Assembly: GCA_017524445.1 (NCBI GenBank)
Contig: JAFXVP010000053.1
Span: 1 to 64,000, forward strand
Origin: Clostridia bacterium
GTDB taxonomy: Bacteria > Bacillota > Clostridia > Christensenellales > CAG-138
DNA length: 64,000 bases
Direction: 5' to 3'
In this document: piece by piece, positions 26,095 through 35,227 of the stretch
Layout of the letters: every line of letters begins with the position of its first letter
Numbering within the stretch: the stretch's first letter is position 1
Made by a program: the position numbers and the translations under genes
Notes under the pieces: model-generated
What the model was told of the DNA's origin: nothing
The model's database searches: none
The model's input: only the letters and a program-made list of their open reading frames with translations

Positions 26095-27537
26095 TTACAG
26101 CGGCATGATGCCGAAGATCGCGGCAAAGAGCATGCACAGGATCGAGAAGATCCACACGTAGAGGAAGCTCGCCTTGATGTGGTCTTTGATCTCGACCTCG
26201 GCAAGACCGGTGCCGAGGAGCGTTGCGGGAACCATCGGACTGATGAACGTTGCGCAGTTACGGCAGACGACCATCGCGACCGCGATCGGCAGCGCATTGA
26301 CGCCGAACGCCTGACCGATGCCGATCATGACCGGCAGCATGCCGTAGAAGTAGCTGTCGGTGTCAAACGCGAGCGCCAGCGGCACGGACAGGATACCGAT
26401 GATGAGCGGCAGGTGCTGACCGAGCGCCTTCGGCAGGATCGAAGAGATGATGTTTGCAAGGCAGCGTACGACCGACGGGATCGCGTCGGGCGGCAGTTCC
26501 ATGACCTTTGCGGAGATCGCTTTGCCGTCCGAACCGATGCTGGTGGTCAGAACGCCCATCAGCACCGCCGCGCCCATCAGCGTAGAGCACATCATGAGCG
26601 CCGGACCGGCGTGCAGGTTGATGATTTTTTTGTGCATCTTGGCATTGAAACCGTAATTGATGAACAGCGCTAAAGCGCAGCCGATCATAAACGGAACGTA
26701 GCTCGGGAAGACGTCCCAGATCAGCATGGCGATGATCGCGACCGTCAGGATGATGTTGACGATGAACAGCTTCGGACGTGCCAGTTCGTTGCCCTTCTCT
26801 TCATGCAGCGCTTCTTTGAGATCGATTTCACCTTCCTGTTCGGCAAGCTTGCCGTGCAGACCTGCGCCGCGGCGCTTTTCAAGGAAGCCGGAGAGAACCG
26901 CGTGCGCGAGCGCGAGCACGATACCGAAGATCTGGATCGGCAGGATCGTCTTCCAGAGCGCGCCTGCTTCCATGCCCATAACGGACGCCGCACGCATGGT
27001 CGGACCTGCCCACGGCATCAGGTTCAGAACGCCCATCGCAAGGACCGCGATCCTGAGAAGCGTGGTCGGACGCATATGCATGCGCTTGTAGACCGGCAGC
27101 ATGGCGGGAATGACGATGCAGAACGTGGATGCGCCGCCGCCGTCGAGATGCCCGACGAGCGCGATGACGGCAGTCACGATGCAGACGCCGATGACGTTGT
27201 CGCCGACCAGCTTCATGAGCTTGCCTATGATAACGTCAAACATGCCGGCGTCGGTCATGATGCCGAAGTAAAGCACCGAGAACACGAACAGCGCGGCGGT
27301 CGGTCCGGTGCTTGAGAAGCCGGATTTGATCATCGTCGCGATGTCGTCAAACGAGTAGCGACCGAGCAGGACCAGAATGATCGCAAGGATCGCCGGGAAG
27401 ACGATGAACGCGAACGCGGGCTGCATCTTGCTCTTGAACAGAACGAGAACGATTGCCGCAATGGTCAGAAGTCCGAGGATGCCGACGAACACGTCGCCCT
27501 GCATGAATCCCCAGACGGCGGTGAAAAAGTTGCCCAT
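26095..27537 (-). CDS. CitMHS-family citrate-type transporter
   Basis: 480 residues, about 12 hydrophobic helices. The pattern matches the CitM/CitH group of metal-citrate/proton symporters (TAALFVFSVLYFGIMTDAGM, HLDGGGASTFCIVIPAMLP, GVLNLMPWAGPTMRAA, AFDTDSYFYGMLPV, ISPMVPATLLGTGLA). The cytosolic loop near 215-255 is charged. It lies after citDEF on the same strand, so citrate uptake for the lyase is the natural role; other tricarboxylates remain possible. GGAGGG precedes the ATG. Confidence 0.9.
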   Translation of the reverse strand: MGNFFTAVWGFMQGDVFVGILGLLTIAAIVLVLFKSKMQPAFAFIVFPAILAIILVLLGRYSFDDIATMIKSGFSSTGPTAALFVFSVLYFGIMTDAGMFDVIIGKLMKLVGDNVIGVCIVTAVIALVGHLDGGGASTFCIVIPAMLPVYKRMHMRPTTLLRIAVLAMGVLNLMPWAGPTMRAASVMGMEAGALWKTILPIQIFGIVLALAHAVLSGFLEKRRGAGLHGKLAEQEGEIDLKEALHEEKGNELARPKLFIVNIILTVAIIAMLIWDVFPSYVPFMIGCALALFINYGFNAKMHKKIINLHAGPALMMCSTLMGAAVLMGVLTTSIGSDGKAISAKVMELPPDAIPSVVRCLANIISSILPKALGQHLPLIIGILSVPLALAFDTDSYFYGMLPVMIGIGQAFGVNALPIAVAMVVCRNCATFISPMVPATLLGTGLAEVEIKDHIKASFLYVWIFSILCMLFAAIFGIMPL

Positions 27538-27575
27538 AATTACCCTCCTCTATTATAGTCGTTGCGGAATGAAAC

Positions 27576-27606
27576 GATTCCGGGGAGAGGATATCTTCCC
27601 GGAATC
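27576..27606 (-). other. Strong hairpin between citF and the transporter gene
   Basis: A 13-bp stem (27576-27588 with 27594-27606), loop GGATA, lies 11 bases past the citF stop. On the minus strand no U-run follows, so it may stabilise or attenuate rather than fully terminate. Confidence 0.6.
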
Positions 27607-27616
27607 AGAAACAGCA

Positions 27617-29176
27617 TTATTCAAGCGTAAAGGGTTTGATCTTTCTCACGACGTCGAGGATCGTGCCGTCGCGCGCTTCGAGAATCGCAACGACCTTGTC
27701 CTCCCACTGGAGATCGTCGGGACGACCGACCAGCGAGTACGCCTTTTCCTTGAGCGATTCGATCGAGACGTGCGGAATGCCCGCCTTGTCGAGGCACTCG
27801 ATCAGATCCAGACGCAGGGGGTTGACCGCGATGCCGTAGTCGGTGACGAGCACATCCACGCAGTCGCCCGGCGTGGTGACGGTCACAACGTGTTCGCAGA
27901 CCGTTGCCATTCTGCCGCGGATCAACGGGGTCACGATGATGCAGCACTTACTGCCCGCCGCGGTGTCGGGATGTCCGCCCGGCGCGCCGCGCAAAACACC
28001 GTCCGAGCCGGTCAGCACGTTCACGTTGAAGCCGGTGTCGATCTCGAGCGCCGCGAGCACGACAAAGTCGAGCTTGTTGACGAACGCGCCTTTGTTTGCG
28101 GGATTCGCGTACTGGCTTGCGCTCATTTCAAAGTGGTTCGGCGTCTGGTTGATGGAGTTGACCGCGTCGAGGTCAAAGTCCTGCACGTCGATGACCTTGC
28201 CGACCTTGCCTTTTTTCAGCATTTCGACCATCGGACCGCAGATGCCGCCGATCGCCCAGCCCATCCTGATGCTGCGCTCGTCCATGTATTTTTCGAGGAA
28301 CAGGTTTGCCGCGAGCGACGGACCGCCGACGCCGGTCTGGAACGAGAAGCCCTCCTTGAAGTACGGCGTCGCCGCAATGACCTTCGCGACGTTCTCCGCC
28401 ATCATCAGGTCGCGCGGGTTCTGCGAGATACGCGCCGCCGCGGAAGCGATCTTCTTCGGATTGCCGATCGAATCGACGACCACAACCGCGTCCACGTCGA
28501 TCGCTTCGACGGACGCCGGCATGTTCGGGAAGTCCACGAGGCAGTCGGTGACGACGACTACGTGATCCGCGTACTTCGCGTCGGTCATGGCGTAGCCCAG
28601 AGATCCGCAGTTCGATTTTCCGCCGATGCCGCGGCAGTTGCCGACGCAGTCACTTGTCGGCGCCGCGACGAACGCGATGTCGATATGCACTTCGCCGCCT
28701 TCGATCGCGCGCGGACGTCCACCGTGGCTTCTGACGATCGCGGGCGTCTTGAGCAAGCCCTTTGAAACGACCTCGCCGATACGACCGCGGATACCGCTCG
28801 TCTGGATGCCGACGACCTTGCCCTGTTCGATATATTCCGCAACCGGATCGTGCGCCGCGCCCAAGCTCGTCGCCGCGATGGTGAGGTCGTCGAGCCCGAG
28901 CTCTTCGATCGCGGCTTTCATGACCATATTGACGACGAAATCGCCGTCGCGCAGATGATGGTGGAAGGAGAACGTCATGCCGCTCTTCGCGCCGCAGAGC
29001 TTCAAAGCGTCTGCGAGCGTTTCGACGATCTTGCTCTCCTGCGGCTTTTCATAGCGGCGGGTGCACGGCGAAGCTTTCTTCATGTACTTGCCGTCCATGT
29101 AATTCTTGCCCTGATAGACTTCCTTGCCGTTAACGAGCAGGTAGTCCGGGATATCTCTTCCGACGTAGTTTTTCAT
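27617..29176 (-). CDS. citF: Citrate lyase alpha subunit (citrate:acetyl-ACP transferase)
   Basis: 519 residues. Transfers the acetyl-ACP of the lyase acyl carrier protein (CitD) to citrate, giving citryl-ACP. Seen: N-terminal KNYVGRDIPDYL, FSFHHHLRDGDFVVNMV, GRIGEVVSKG, and the late VTVTTPGDCVDVLVTDYGIAVNP typical of CoA-transferase-like CitF. Start at 29176 overlaps the citE stop in ATGA and follows GGGAGGGGG. Third gene of the citDEF order. Confidence 0.96.
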   Translation of the reverse strand: MKNYVGRDIPDYLLVNGKEVYQGKNYMDGKYMKKASPCTRRYEKPQESKIVETLADALKLCGAKSGMTFSFHHHLRDGDFVVNMVMKAAIEELGLDDLTIAATSLGAAHDPVAEYIEQGKVVGIQTSGIRGRIGEVVSKGLLKTPAIVRSHGGRPRAIEGGEVHIDIAFVAAPTSDCVGNCRGIGGKSNCGSLGYAMTDAKYADHVVVVTDCLVDFPNMPASVEAIDVDAVVVVDSIGNPKKIASAAARISQNPRDLMMAENVAKVIAATPYFKEGFSFQTGVGGPSLAANLFLEKYMDERSIRMGWAIGGICGPMVEMLKKGKVGKVIDVQDFDLDAVNSINQTPNHFEMSASQYANPANKGAFVNKLDFVVLAALEIDTGFNVNVLTGSDGVLRGAPGGHPDTAAGSKCCIIVTPLIRGRMATVCEHVVTVTTPGDCVDVLVTDYGIAVNPLRLDLIECLDKAGIPHVSIESLKEKAYSLVGRPDDLQWEDKVVAILEARDGTILDVVRKIKPFTLE

Positions 29177-30087
29177 ACCAGATCCCCCTCCCAAAGTCCG
29201 CAGGCACGGGCAAGCTTCAATGTGCGCTCCGCACCGGGAATGAATGCGATGTCGATCATCTTGCCGTCGACGGTGAACACGCCGACGCCCGCCGCGCTCT
29301 GCTCACGATAGGCACGGACGATCTTTTCCGCCTGCAGGATCTCCTTTTCGGTCGGAGCAAAGATCTCATGCACGAGACGGATCTGCTTCGGGTTAATGAG
29401 GCTCTTGCCGTCGAAGCCCATCGCCTTGTTCTGACGTACTTCGGCTTCGTAGCCCGCCATATCGTCGAGGTTCGTGAAGACCGTGTCAAAGCACTGTACG
29501 CCCGCGGCGCGCGCTGCGATCAGCATCTGACCGCGCGCAACGACCATGTCGATGCCGTCCGGGGTGGGCTTTGTCTGCATGCATTTTCTGAAATCGCCGC
29601 CGGAGATCGCGACGCCGAACATACGATCGCTCGCCGAGCAGATCTCATATGCGTTCAGGATACCCTTGGGGCTTTCGAGCGCCGCCATGAGGAGCGTTCT
29701 GCCCACTTCCACGCCGAATTCCTTTTCGGCCGCTTCGACCGCCGCTTCGACGGTTTTGACGTCCTGCGCGCTTTCGCACTTCGCGATGCGGATGCCGTCC
29801 GCGCCGCCTGCGACGCACACGCGGATATCCTCCTGCCAGTGCGGGGTATCGAGCCCGTTGATGCGGACGATGACCTCGGTATCGCCGTAGTCGATCGTCT
29901 TCAGCGCATGGTACAGCGAGAAGCGCGCTGCGTCCTTCTGATTCTCGGCGACGGCGTCCTCAAGGTCGAGCATGATGCTGTCAACGCCGTAGATGTAGGC
30001 GTCCTTGATGAGGCCCGGCTTCTGCGCGCTCATGAAGATCATGGTCCGGCGCAGGCGGAACCGTTCGGGTTTCGGTCTCGGGATCAT
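29173..30087 (-). CDS. citE: Citrate lyase beta subunit (citryl-ACP lyase)
   Basis: 304 residues. Cleaves citryl-ACP to oxaloacetate and acetyl-ACP. Seen: FMSAQKPGLIKDAYIYGVDS, the MLDLEDAVAENQKDAAR metal-binding stretch, VRINGLDTPH, and the LESPKGILNAYEIC and GGDFRKCMQ segments of the HpcH/HpaI aldolase fold. The start ATG at 30087 overlaps the citD stop (ATGA) and follows GGAGG; a longer in-frame ORF to 30150 lies inside citD. Confidence 0.96.
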   Translation of the reverse strand: MIPRPKPERFRLRRTMIFMSAQKPGLIKDAYIYGVDSIMLDLEDAVAENQKDAARFSLYHALKTIDYGDTEVIVRINGLDTPHWQEDIRVCVAGGADGIRIAKCESAQDVKTVEAAVEAAEKEFGVEVGRTLLMAALESPKGILNAYEICSASDRMFGVAISGGDFRKCMQTKPTPDGIDMVVARGQMLIAARAAGVQCFDTVFTNLDDMAGYEAEVRQNKAMGFDGKSLINPKQIRLVHEIFAPTEKEILQAEKIVRAYREQSAAGVGVFTVDGKMIDIAFIPGAERTLKLARACGLWEGDLV

Positions 30088-30386
30088 CTGATGACACCTC
30101 CCCACGGAATGTCCTTTTCGGACGCGTCGCTGCTTCTGAACACCGCGCATTCCACGCGCGCTTTCAGCGTGCAGTCCAATGCGCCTTTGTCCACAATGTT
30201 GATCTTGACGCTCTTGACGTCCAGCCGTTCAAGCGTTTCCAGTACGGTATCGCGGATCTGACGTCCGTACTGATTCATGACGCTCGAGGTCAGCGTCAGT
30301 TCGATCTTGCCGTCTCCCGGCTCGACCGATACGAGCGCGTCGCTGGATTCCACCGTGCCGGCAACGGCCGGTTTTTGAATTACCAT
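30084..30386 (-). CDS. citD: Citrate lyase acyl carrier protein (gamma subunit)
   Basis: 100 residues. Carries the phosphoribosyl-dephospho-CoA group on a Ser; here the GTVESSDALVSVEP stretch contains it. C-terminal segments DKGALDCTLKARVECAV match CitD. The start is the second ATG (30386), 6 bases after AGGAGG. First gene of citDEF. The ligase (citC), prosthetic-group genes (citX, citG) and any citO-like regulator are not beside it in this window. Confidence 0.94.
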   Translation of the reverse strand: MVIQKPAVAGTVESSDALVSVEPGDGKIELTLTSSVMNQYGRQIRDTVLETLERLDVKSVKINIVDKGALDCTLKARVECAVFRSSDASEKDIPWGGVIR

Positions 30387-30403
30387 GTGCATCCTCCTTC
30401 TAT

Positions 30404-30419
30404 TACGGGATCCCCCGTA
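30404..30419 (-). promoter_or_regulatory. Palindrome in the citDEF leader, possible operator
   Basis: TACGGG (30404-30409) and CCCGTA (30414-30419) form an exact inverted repeat with a 4-base centre, 18 bases before the citD ATG and just after the putative promoter. Could be a regulator site or a small mRNA hairpin. Confidence 0.4.
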
Positions 30420-30430
30420 TTCTATTTTAT

Positions 30431-30459
30431 ATCATACCACGTGCCGCCGGGTTTTGAAA
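30431..30459 (-). promoter_or_regulatory. Putative citDEF promoter
   Basis: On the minus strand TTTCAA (30459-30454), a 17-bp spacer and TATGAT (30436-30431). The -35 match is weak. Confidence 0.45.
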
Positions 30460-30613
30460 GACCCAAATGGGTTTTTTATACGGAATTTGAGAAAAATCCG
30501 CGCAGCCGTCGGATGGAATCCTTCGTCCTTTTTCGACGCAGCGATATGCGCGTCGGCGTTGTTTTTTTCGGGAAGGTGTATTATACTGTAAGCAACGTCA
30601 AAAGGAAGAACGT

Positions 30614-33007
30614 ATGAAGAGATATCGGAACAAACAAAAAACGGATCCCGCCGCGCTGCGGATCCCGACGGCGCCGCCCGAAGGAACGGTCATGACGCCG
30701 CCGGAGGGCTTGTCGAATGCGGAGGCGGCGAAGCGCGCCGCGTCGGGACAAGGCAACCGGCAATCGGCGCAGCCCGGCAAAAGCGTCGCACGGATCGTTT
30801 CGGACAATCTCTTTACGCTGTTCAACCTGCTGAACTTCGCGCTGGCGGCATGCCTCGCGCTGGTCGGATCCTGGCGCAACATGCTCTTTCTGGGCGTTGT
30901 CTTCTTCAATACGCTGATCGGTACGATCCAGGAACTTCGTGCCCGCGCAATGCTGAACAAGCTTCGCCTTCTGGACGTCAAAACCGTCCGCGTCATTCGC
31001 GACGGCATGGAGCGGAAATGCCCGCCGGACGAGCTCGTGCTCGACGATCTCGCGGTATTTCGCATGGGCGATCAGATCCCGGCGGATGCCGTGATCACAG
31101 AGGGGATCTGTGCCGCTGACGAATCGCTTTTGACCGGCGAGAGCGAACCGGTCGCGCATAAACCCGGTGAGCTGCTGATGTCGGGAAGCTTTCTGACCGA
31201 AGGACGGGTCACGGCGCAGATGATCGCGGTCGGCGACCGGGCGTACGCCGCGCGGCTGATGCGCGATGCAAAGCGCATCCGTTCGCCCCGGTCCGGTCTG
31301 ATGACCGAGCTCAACAAGCTCGTTTCCCTCGTCAGCAAGCTGCTTGTTCCGATCGGCGTCATCCTGTTTCTCGAAGAATATTTTTTGCTGAAATCGCCGA
31401 TCGCCGACGCGGTCCCGAAGGCGGTCGCCGCCATGATCGGCATGATCCCGGAGGGGTTGATCCTTCTGACTTCCATTGCGCTGACGGTCGGCGTCATCAA
31501 GCTCGGACGGTGCAAAACGCTCGTGCAGGAGCTGTTCGGCATCGAAACGCTCGCGCGCGCGGACGTACTTTGCATGGATAAGACGGGAACGCTGACCACC
31601 GGCGAAATGTCGTTCGACGGATTCGTTCCGCTTGACGCGGAGGAAGAGGAGCTTCGGGAAAAGACTGCGGCGTTTCTGTCGGCGTTTGAAGCAAGCTCCG
31701 GCACGCTGCAGGCGATCACCGCGGCGATCGGAAGCATACCGACGCCGAAGACGGCGGTTCTGCCGTTCTCCTCGGCACGCAAAAAATCCGCCGCGTCGTT
31801 CCCGGACGGCAAAACGCTGATCCTCGGCGCGCCGTCGTTCGTGACGGAGGAACCGATCCCAAAAGCGCTTCAAGCGGCGGAGGAAGGGTATCGCGTACTG
31901 TTGCTTGCGGAGGCGGACGGGGAGATCAAAGGCGAGACGCTGCCGCCGGTCGCGCGGCTTCTCGGACTGGTGCTGCTTCGTGAAACGCTTCGTCCGAGCG
32001 CGAAGGAAACGCTCGAATGGTTTGAGAACGAGGGCGTTTCGGTGCGAATCATGAGCGGCGACGATCCGCGTACCGTCGTGAAAGCTGCGCGGGCGCTGGG
32101 GCTCAGAGACTGCGAAAAATTCGTGGATTGCGCGATACTGACAGATGAGGAACTTCGCGCAGCGGCAAAGGACAACGTGATCTTCGGACGGCTGACGCCG
32201 GAGCGCAAGCGGACCCTTATACAGGCGCTGAAGGCGGAGGGACGTCACGTCGCCATGACCGGAGACGGCGTCAACGACATTCCGGCTTTGAAGGCGGCGG
32301 ACTGCTCCATCGCGGTGGCGGGCGGCGCAGAGGCGACAGAGTATGCCGCACAGATCGTGCTGCTGAACAAGGATTTCAATTCTCTGCCCGCCGTTGTCGC
32401 GGAGGGACGCAGGGTCATCGGCAATATTACGCGGACCGCGTCGCTGTTTTTACAGAAGACACTGTACTCGTTCGTACTCAGCTTGCTGAACATCCTGATC
32501 GCGCTGTTTCTGCCGCTGCATTATCCGTTCCAGCCGATCCATCTGACGCTGATCAGCATGCTGACGGTCGGCGCGCCGTCGTTCTTCCTTGCGCTGGAGC
32601 CGAGCAGCGAACGTGCCTCGGGACATTTTTTGAAACGTGTGCTTCTGAAGGCTGCGCCCGGCGCGGCGGGTGTGGTATGCTGCGCGCTGTCGGCAATGAT
32701 CGCGAACTATTACGGCACGCCGGACGAGATCGCGTCCACGATGGCGGTGCTGTCGGCGGGGGTCATCGGGCTCGGAAACCTGATCCTGACATGCCGCCCG
32801 TTCTCAAAGCTGCGCGTCGCGGTCTGCGTACTGATGAGCATCGGGTTTGTCTGCGCGGCCGCGTTTCTGCCGAACGTGTTTGCGCTCAACGTGTACGAAA
32901 TGACGGCGCGGCATTGGATCATGCTGTCCGCGATTACTGCGGCGGGCATTTTCGTGCTGATCCTCGGGACGTTGATCGTGCAGCCGAGGGTCAAAAAACT
33001 GGAATAA
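30614..33007 (+). CDS. P-type cation-transporting ATPase (CtpE-like)
   Basis: 797 residues. Seen: actuator TGESEPV (near 175), the phosphorylation motif CMDKTGTLT with Asp322, and the hinge MTGDGVNDIPALKAADCSI (near 555). The helix before the P domain reads IGMIPEGLILLTS, the PEGL-type of P2-like pumps; the whole resembles CtpE-type ATPases, of which one mycobacterial member moves calcium. No N-terminal metal-binding domain and about ten helices. Ion specificity here is inference. AGGAAG precedes the ATG; TfoX-like gene follows after 15 bases. Confidence 0.88.
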   Translation: MKRYRNKQKTDPAALRIPTAPPEGTVMTPPEGLSNAEAAKRAASGQGNRQSAQPGKSVARIVSDNLFTLFNLLNFALAACLALVGSWRNMLFLGVVFFNTLIGTIQELRARAMLNKLRLLDVKTVRVIRDGMERKCPPDELVLDDLAVFRMGDQIPADAVITEGICAADESLLTGESEPVAHKPGELLMSGSFLTEGRVTAQMIAVGDRAYAARLMRDAKRIRSPRSGLMTELNKLVSLVSKLLVPIGVILFLEEYFLLKSPIADAVPKAVAAMIGMIPEGLILLTSIALTVGVIKLGRCKTLVQELFGIETLARADVLCMDKTGTLTTGEMSFDGFVPLDAEEEELREKTAAFLSAFEASSGTLQAITAAIGSIPTPKTAVLPFSSARKKSAASFPDGKTLILGAPSFVTEEPIPKALQAAEEGYRVLLLAEADGEIKGETLPPVARLLGLVLLRETLRPSAKETLEWFENEGVSVRIMSGDDPRTVVKAARALGLRDCEKFVDCAILTDEELRAAAKDNVIFGRLTPERKRTLIQALKAEGRHVAMTGDGVNDIPALKAADCSIAVAGGAEATEYAAQIVLLNKDFNSLPAVVAEGRRVIGNITRTASLFLQKTLYSFVLSLLNILIALFLPLHYPFQPIHLTLISMLTVGAPSFFLALEPSSERASGHFLKRVLLKAAPGAAGVVCCALSAMIANYYGTPDEIASTMAVLSAGVIGLGNLILTCRPFSKLRVAVCVLMSIGFVCAAAFLPNVFALNVYEMTARHWIMLSAITAAGIFVLILGTLIVQPRVKKLE

Positions 33008-33022
33008 TAACGGGAGGTTCAT

Positions 33023-33349
33023 ATGGCGTCATCAAAGGAGTTTTTGCAGTTCGTTCTCGAGCAGCTTTCCGCGCTCGGAGACGTGTCGGTCTGTCCCATG
33101 ATGGGCGAATACGTGCTGTACTGCCATGACAGGGTCGTGGGCGGGATCTACGACGACCGCCTTCTTCTGAAGTCGACCCCTTCGGCGCTTGCGCTGATGC
33201 CGGAGGCGGAGCGCGATATCCCGTACGACGGCGCAAAGGAAATGCTGGTCGCGGACGCGGACAACGCGGAACTGACCTGCCGCGCGGTCGAAGCGATCGC
33301 CATGGATCTGCCCGCGCCGAAGCCGAAGAAGAGAAAGGATAACAGATGA
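33023..33349 (+). CDS. TfoX N-terminal-domain protein
   Basis: 108 residues with the TfoX/Sxy N-domain signature PMMGEYVLYCHDRVVGGIYDD, LLLKSTP and IPYDGAKEML. In Proteobacteria TfoX acts in competence, but stand-alone N-domain proteins of Firmicutes have no settled role. A Lys-rich tail ends the protein. Starts after GGGAGG and its stop overlaps the next gene by ATGA. Confidence 0.85.
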   Translation: MASSKEFLQFVLEQLSALGDVSVCPMMGEYVLYCHDRVVGGIYDDRLLLKSTPSALALMPEAERDIPYDGAKEMLVADADNAELTCRAVEAIAMDLPAPKPKKRKDNR

Positions 33350-33879
33350 ACAGCGAAACGGAACGGCTTTGGGAATACACGGATACGGAGTGGCCCTTTA
33401 CCTTTACCGACCACGACCGGCCGATCGTCCGTGCGATCGTGTTTGACGACGCGGGGTACTTTTATTTCGTGCGCGTCCGGCGCAACGATCATTTCGGCAA
33501 AGCGACGCTGATCGAAACGTCCGGCGGCGGCGTGGAGCCGGGGGAGGACCTGATCGCGGCGATCCGTCGCGAGCTCAAAGAGGAGCTCGGCGCGGACGTG
33601 GAAGTGATCCGAAAGATCGGCGTCGTCAGCGATTATTATAACCTGATCCATCGGCACAACATCAACAACTATTATCTGTGCAAAGTCCGATCCTTCGGCG
33701 AAAAGCATCTGACCGAGGACGAGATCGATTGCTTCCATCTGTCCACGCTGCGCCTGTCCTACGAGAACGCGGTCTCCGAATACGAGCGCTGCGCAATTAC
33801 GCCGCTCGGACGTCTGCTCCGTCAGCGCGAGCTGCCCGTCCTGCATTGCGCGAAAGCAATGCTAGATGGGATTTGCTGA
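33346..33879 (+). CDS. Nudix hydrolase
   Basis: 177 residues. The Nudix box is complete: GGGVEPGEDLIAAIRRELKE followed by ELGA. The N terminus (WEYTDTEWPFTFTDHDRPIV) and the HRHNINNYYLC segment suggest an ADP-ribose/NTP-type pyrophosphatase, but substrate cannot be told. Translationally coupled to the TfoX-like gene by a 4-base overlap. Confidence 0.88.
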   Translation: MNSETERLWEYTDTEWPFTFTDHDRPIVRAIVFDDAGYFYFVRVRRNDHFGKATLIETSGGGVEPGEDLIAAIRRELKEELGADVEVIRKIGVVSDYYNLIHRHNINNYYLCKVRSFGEKHLTEDEIDCFHLSTLRLSYENAVSEYERCAITPLGRLLRQRELPVLHCAKAMLDGIC

Positions 33880-33937
33880 AATTCGAACGGCTTTTCCGCA
33901 GCGGCATTACCGAATCGGGATCTGAGGGAAAACGAGT

Positions 33938-34807
33938 ATGCACTTTGTGACTGCCAAGTCTCTGCTCACCCGCAGTAACGGGATGAACCTTTATCGGGGA
34001 TGCGCGCACGGCTGCGTTTACTGTGACAGCCGAAGCGTGTGTTATCAGTTTACCCATGCATTTGAGGATATCGAGGTCAAACAAAACGCGCCGGAGCTGC
34101 TTGAAGAGATCCTGCGGAAGAAACGAAAAAAGATCGTGATCTCCACCGGGTCCATGAGCGATCCGTATCAGCCGTGCGAAAGGGAGCTGAAGCTCACGCG
34201 GCGGTGCTTTGAACTGATCGAAAAATACAGCTTCGGCGCTTCGGTCATCACGAAATCCGATCTCGTTTTGCGGGATATAGAACTTTTTGACAGCATCAAC
34301 CGAAAGGCAAAAGGCGTTCTGCAGATGACGCTGACGATCGCCGACGATCGGCTCAGCCGCCTGCTCGAGCCGAACGTCTGCACGACTTCGCGACGGTACG
34401 AGGTATTAAAGAAATTTCAGGAAAGAAACATTCCCGCCGTCGTCTGGATGACGCCGATCCTGCCGTTTCTCACCGACACGGAGGAGAATATCAGAACCAT
34501 CCTCGATTACTGTTTCGACGCGGGCGTGAAGGGGATCGTCCTGTTTAACGCGGGGCTGACGCTTCGCGACGGCGACCGGGAATACTACTACCGCGCGCTC
34601 GACCGGCATTTTCCCGGGCTGTCCGACGAATACCGTAAACGATACGGCAACGCCTACGAAGTCAACAGCCCCGACAGCGAAAAGCTCATGCGGATATTCC
34701 GTTCCGAGTGCGAAAAGCACGGCGTGATCCACGATCCCGACGCGTGTTTCCGCTATATCGCCGAGATCCCGGACCGGCAGACGCAAATGTCGTTGTTTGA
34801 CAGTTAA
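33938..34807 (+). CDS. Radical SAM protein, spore photoproduct lyase-like (Rv2578c-type)
   Basis: 289 residues. Cys22, Cys26 and Cys29 in YRGCAHGCVYCDSRS bind the 4Fe-4S cluster. The sequence TGSMSDPYQPCERELKLTR and SVITKSDLVLRDIELF are typical of the SplB-related/Rv2578c group, whose function is largely unknown. It lacks the extra Cys expected near the end of true SplB, as far as I can see, so DNA photoproduct repair is not implied. Stands between the Nudix gene and the cobalamin riboswitch. Confidence 0.82.
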   Translation: MHFVTAKSLLTRSNGMNLYRGCAHGCVYCDSRSVCYQFTHAFEDIEVKQNAPELLEEILRKKRKKIVISTGSMSDPYQPCERELKLTRRCFELIEKYSFGASVITKSDLVLRDIELFDSINRKAKGVLQMTLTIADDRLSRLLEPNVCTTSRRYEVLKKFQERNIPAVVWMTPILPFLTDTEENIRTILDYCFDAGVKGIVLFNAGLTLRDGDREYYYRALDRHFPGLSDEYRKRYGNAYEVNSPDSEKLMRIFRSECEKHGVIHDPDACFRYIAEIPDRQTQMSLFDS

Positions 34808-34837
34808 ATACAAAGAACATTATATTTTGCGCGACGA

Positions 34838-34867
34838 TTGACAGAGCGCAGGGGACGGTACTATAAT
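34838..34867 (+). promoter_or_regulatory. Promoter of the cobalamin operon
   Basis: TTGACA (34838-34843), an 18-bp spacer and TATAAT (34862-34867), 20 bases before the riboswitch. Both hexamers match the consensus. Confidence 0.85.
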
Positions 34868-34887
34868 ATATCAGAAAACTGAATAAG

Positions 34888-35048
34888 CGATCGGTGCCGC
34901 TCGTTTGGGAGCGGGTAAAAGGGAAACAGGTGAAAGACCTGTGCGATCTCGTCACCGTAAGCGGGTCGGCGTTGTCAAGCGAAAGCAGCCACTGAATTTC
35001 GGGAAGGCGACAGCGTCATATGCCGCGAGCCGGGAAACCTGCCGATCG
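34888..35048 (+). ncRNA. Cobalamin riboswitch
   Basis: P1 is formed by CGATCGG (34888-34894) and CCGATCG (35042-35048). Inside are GGGAAACAGGTG (34921-34932), the CCGTAAGCGGG-type arm, the B12-box core GCCACTG (34988-34994) and the late AGCCGGGAAACCTGCC (35028-35043). It binds adenosyl- or methylcobalamin-type ligands. A terminator stem lies downstream at 35129-35156, so the switch most likely acts on transcription. Confidence 0.93.
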
Positions 35049-35128
35049 GAACGGTACGGGAAAAGAAATTTTCCGGATCACGAGGAATTGATCGTACCAT
35101 TGCTCCTTTGGGGCAACTTGGACGCATT

Positions 35129-35157
35129 CCTTTTACCAAACGGTAAAGGGATTTTTT
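35129..35157 (+). terminator. Expression-platform terminator of the cobalamin riboswitch
   Basis: A 9-bp stem (35129-35137 with 35142-35150), loop AAAC, followed by A and six T. It precedes the first operon gene by about 70 bases. Confidence 0.85.
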
Positions 35158-35227
35158 CGTGCCGTGTGTTTTTGTTTCAGAAAAAACGGGGCGAAAGGAT
35201 CCCGGATAACAGGAGGAAAAGAACAGT

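Noticed and set aside
27539..27565. A TATAAT box on the minus strand just before the CitMHS gene.
   Set aside because: It almost touches the ribosome binding site, leaving nearly no leader, and lacks a -35; not listed as a promoter.
30455..30480. A GACCCAAATGGGTTTTTT stretch that looks like a plus-strand terminator.
   Set aside because: The stem is only five to six base pairs and no plus-strand gene ends there; it lies upstream of the citDEF promoter.
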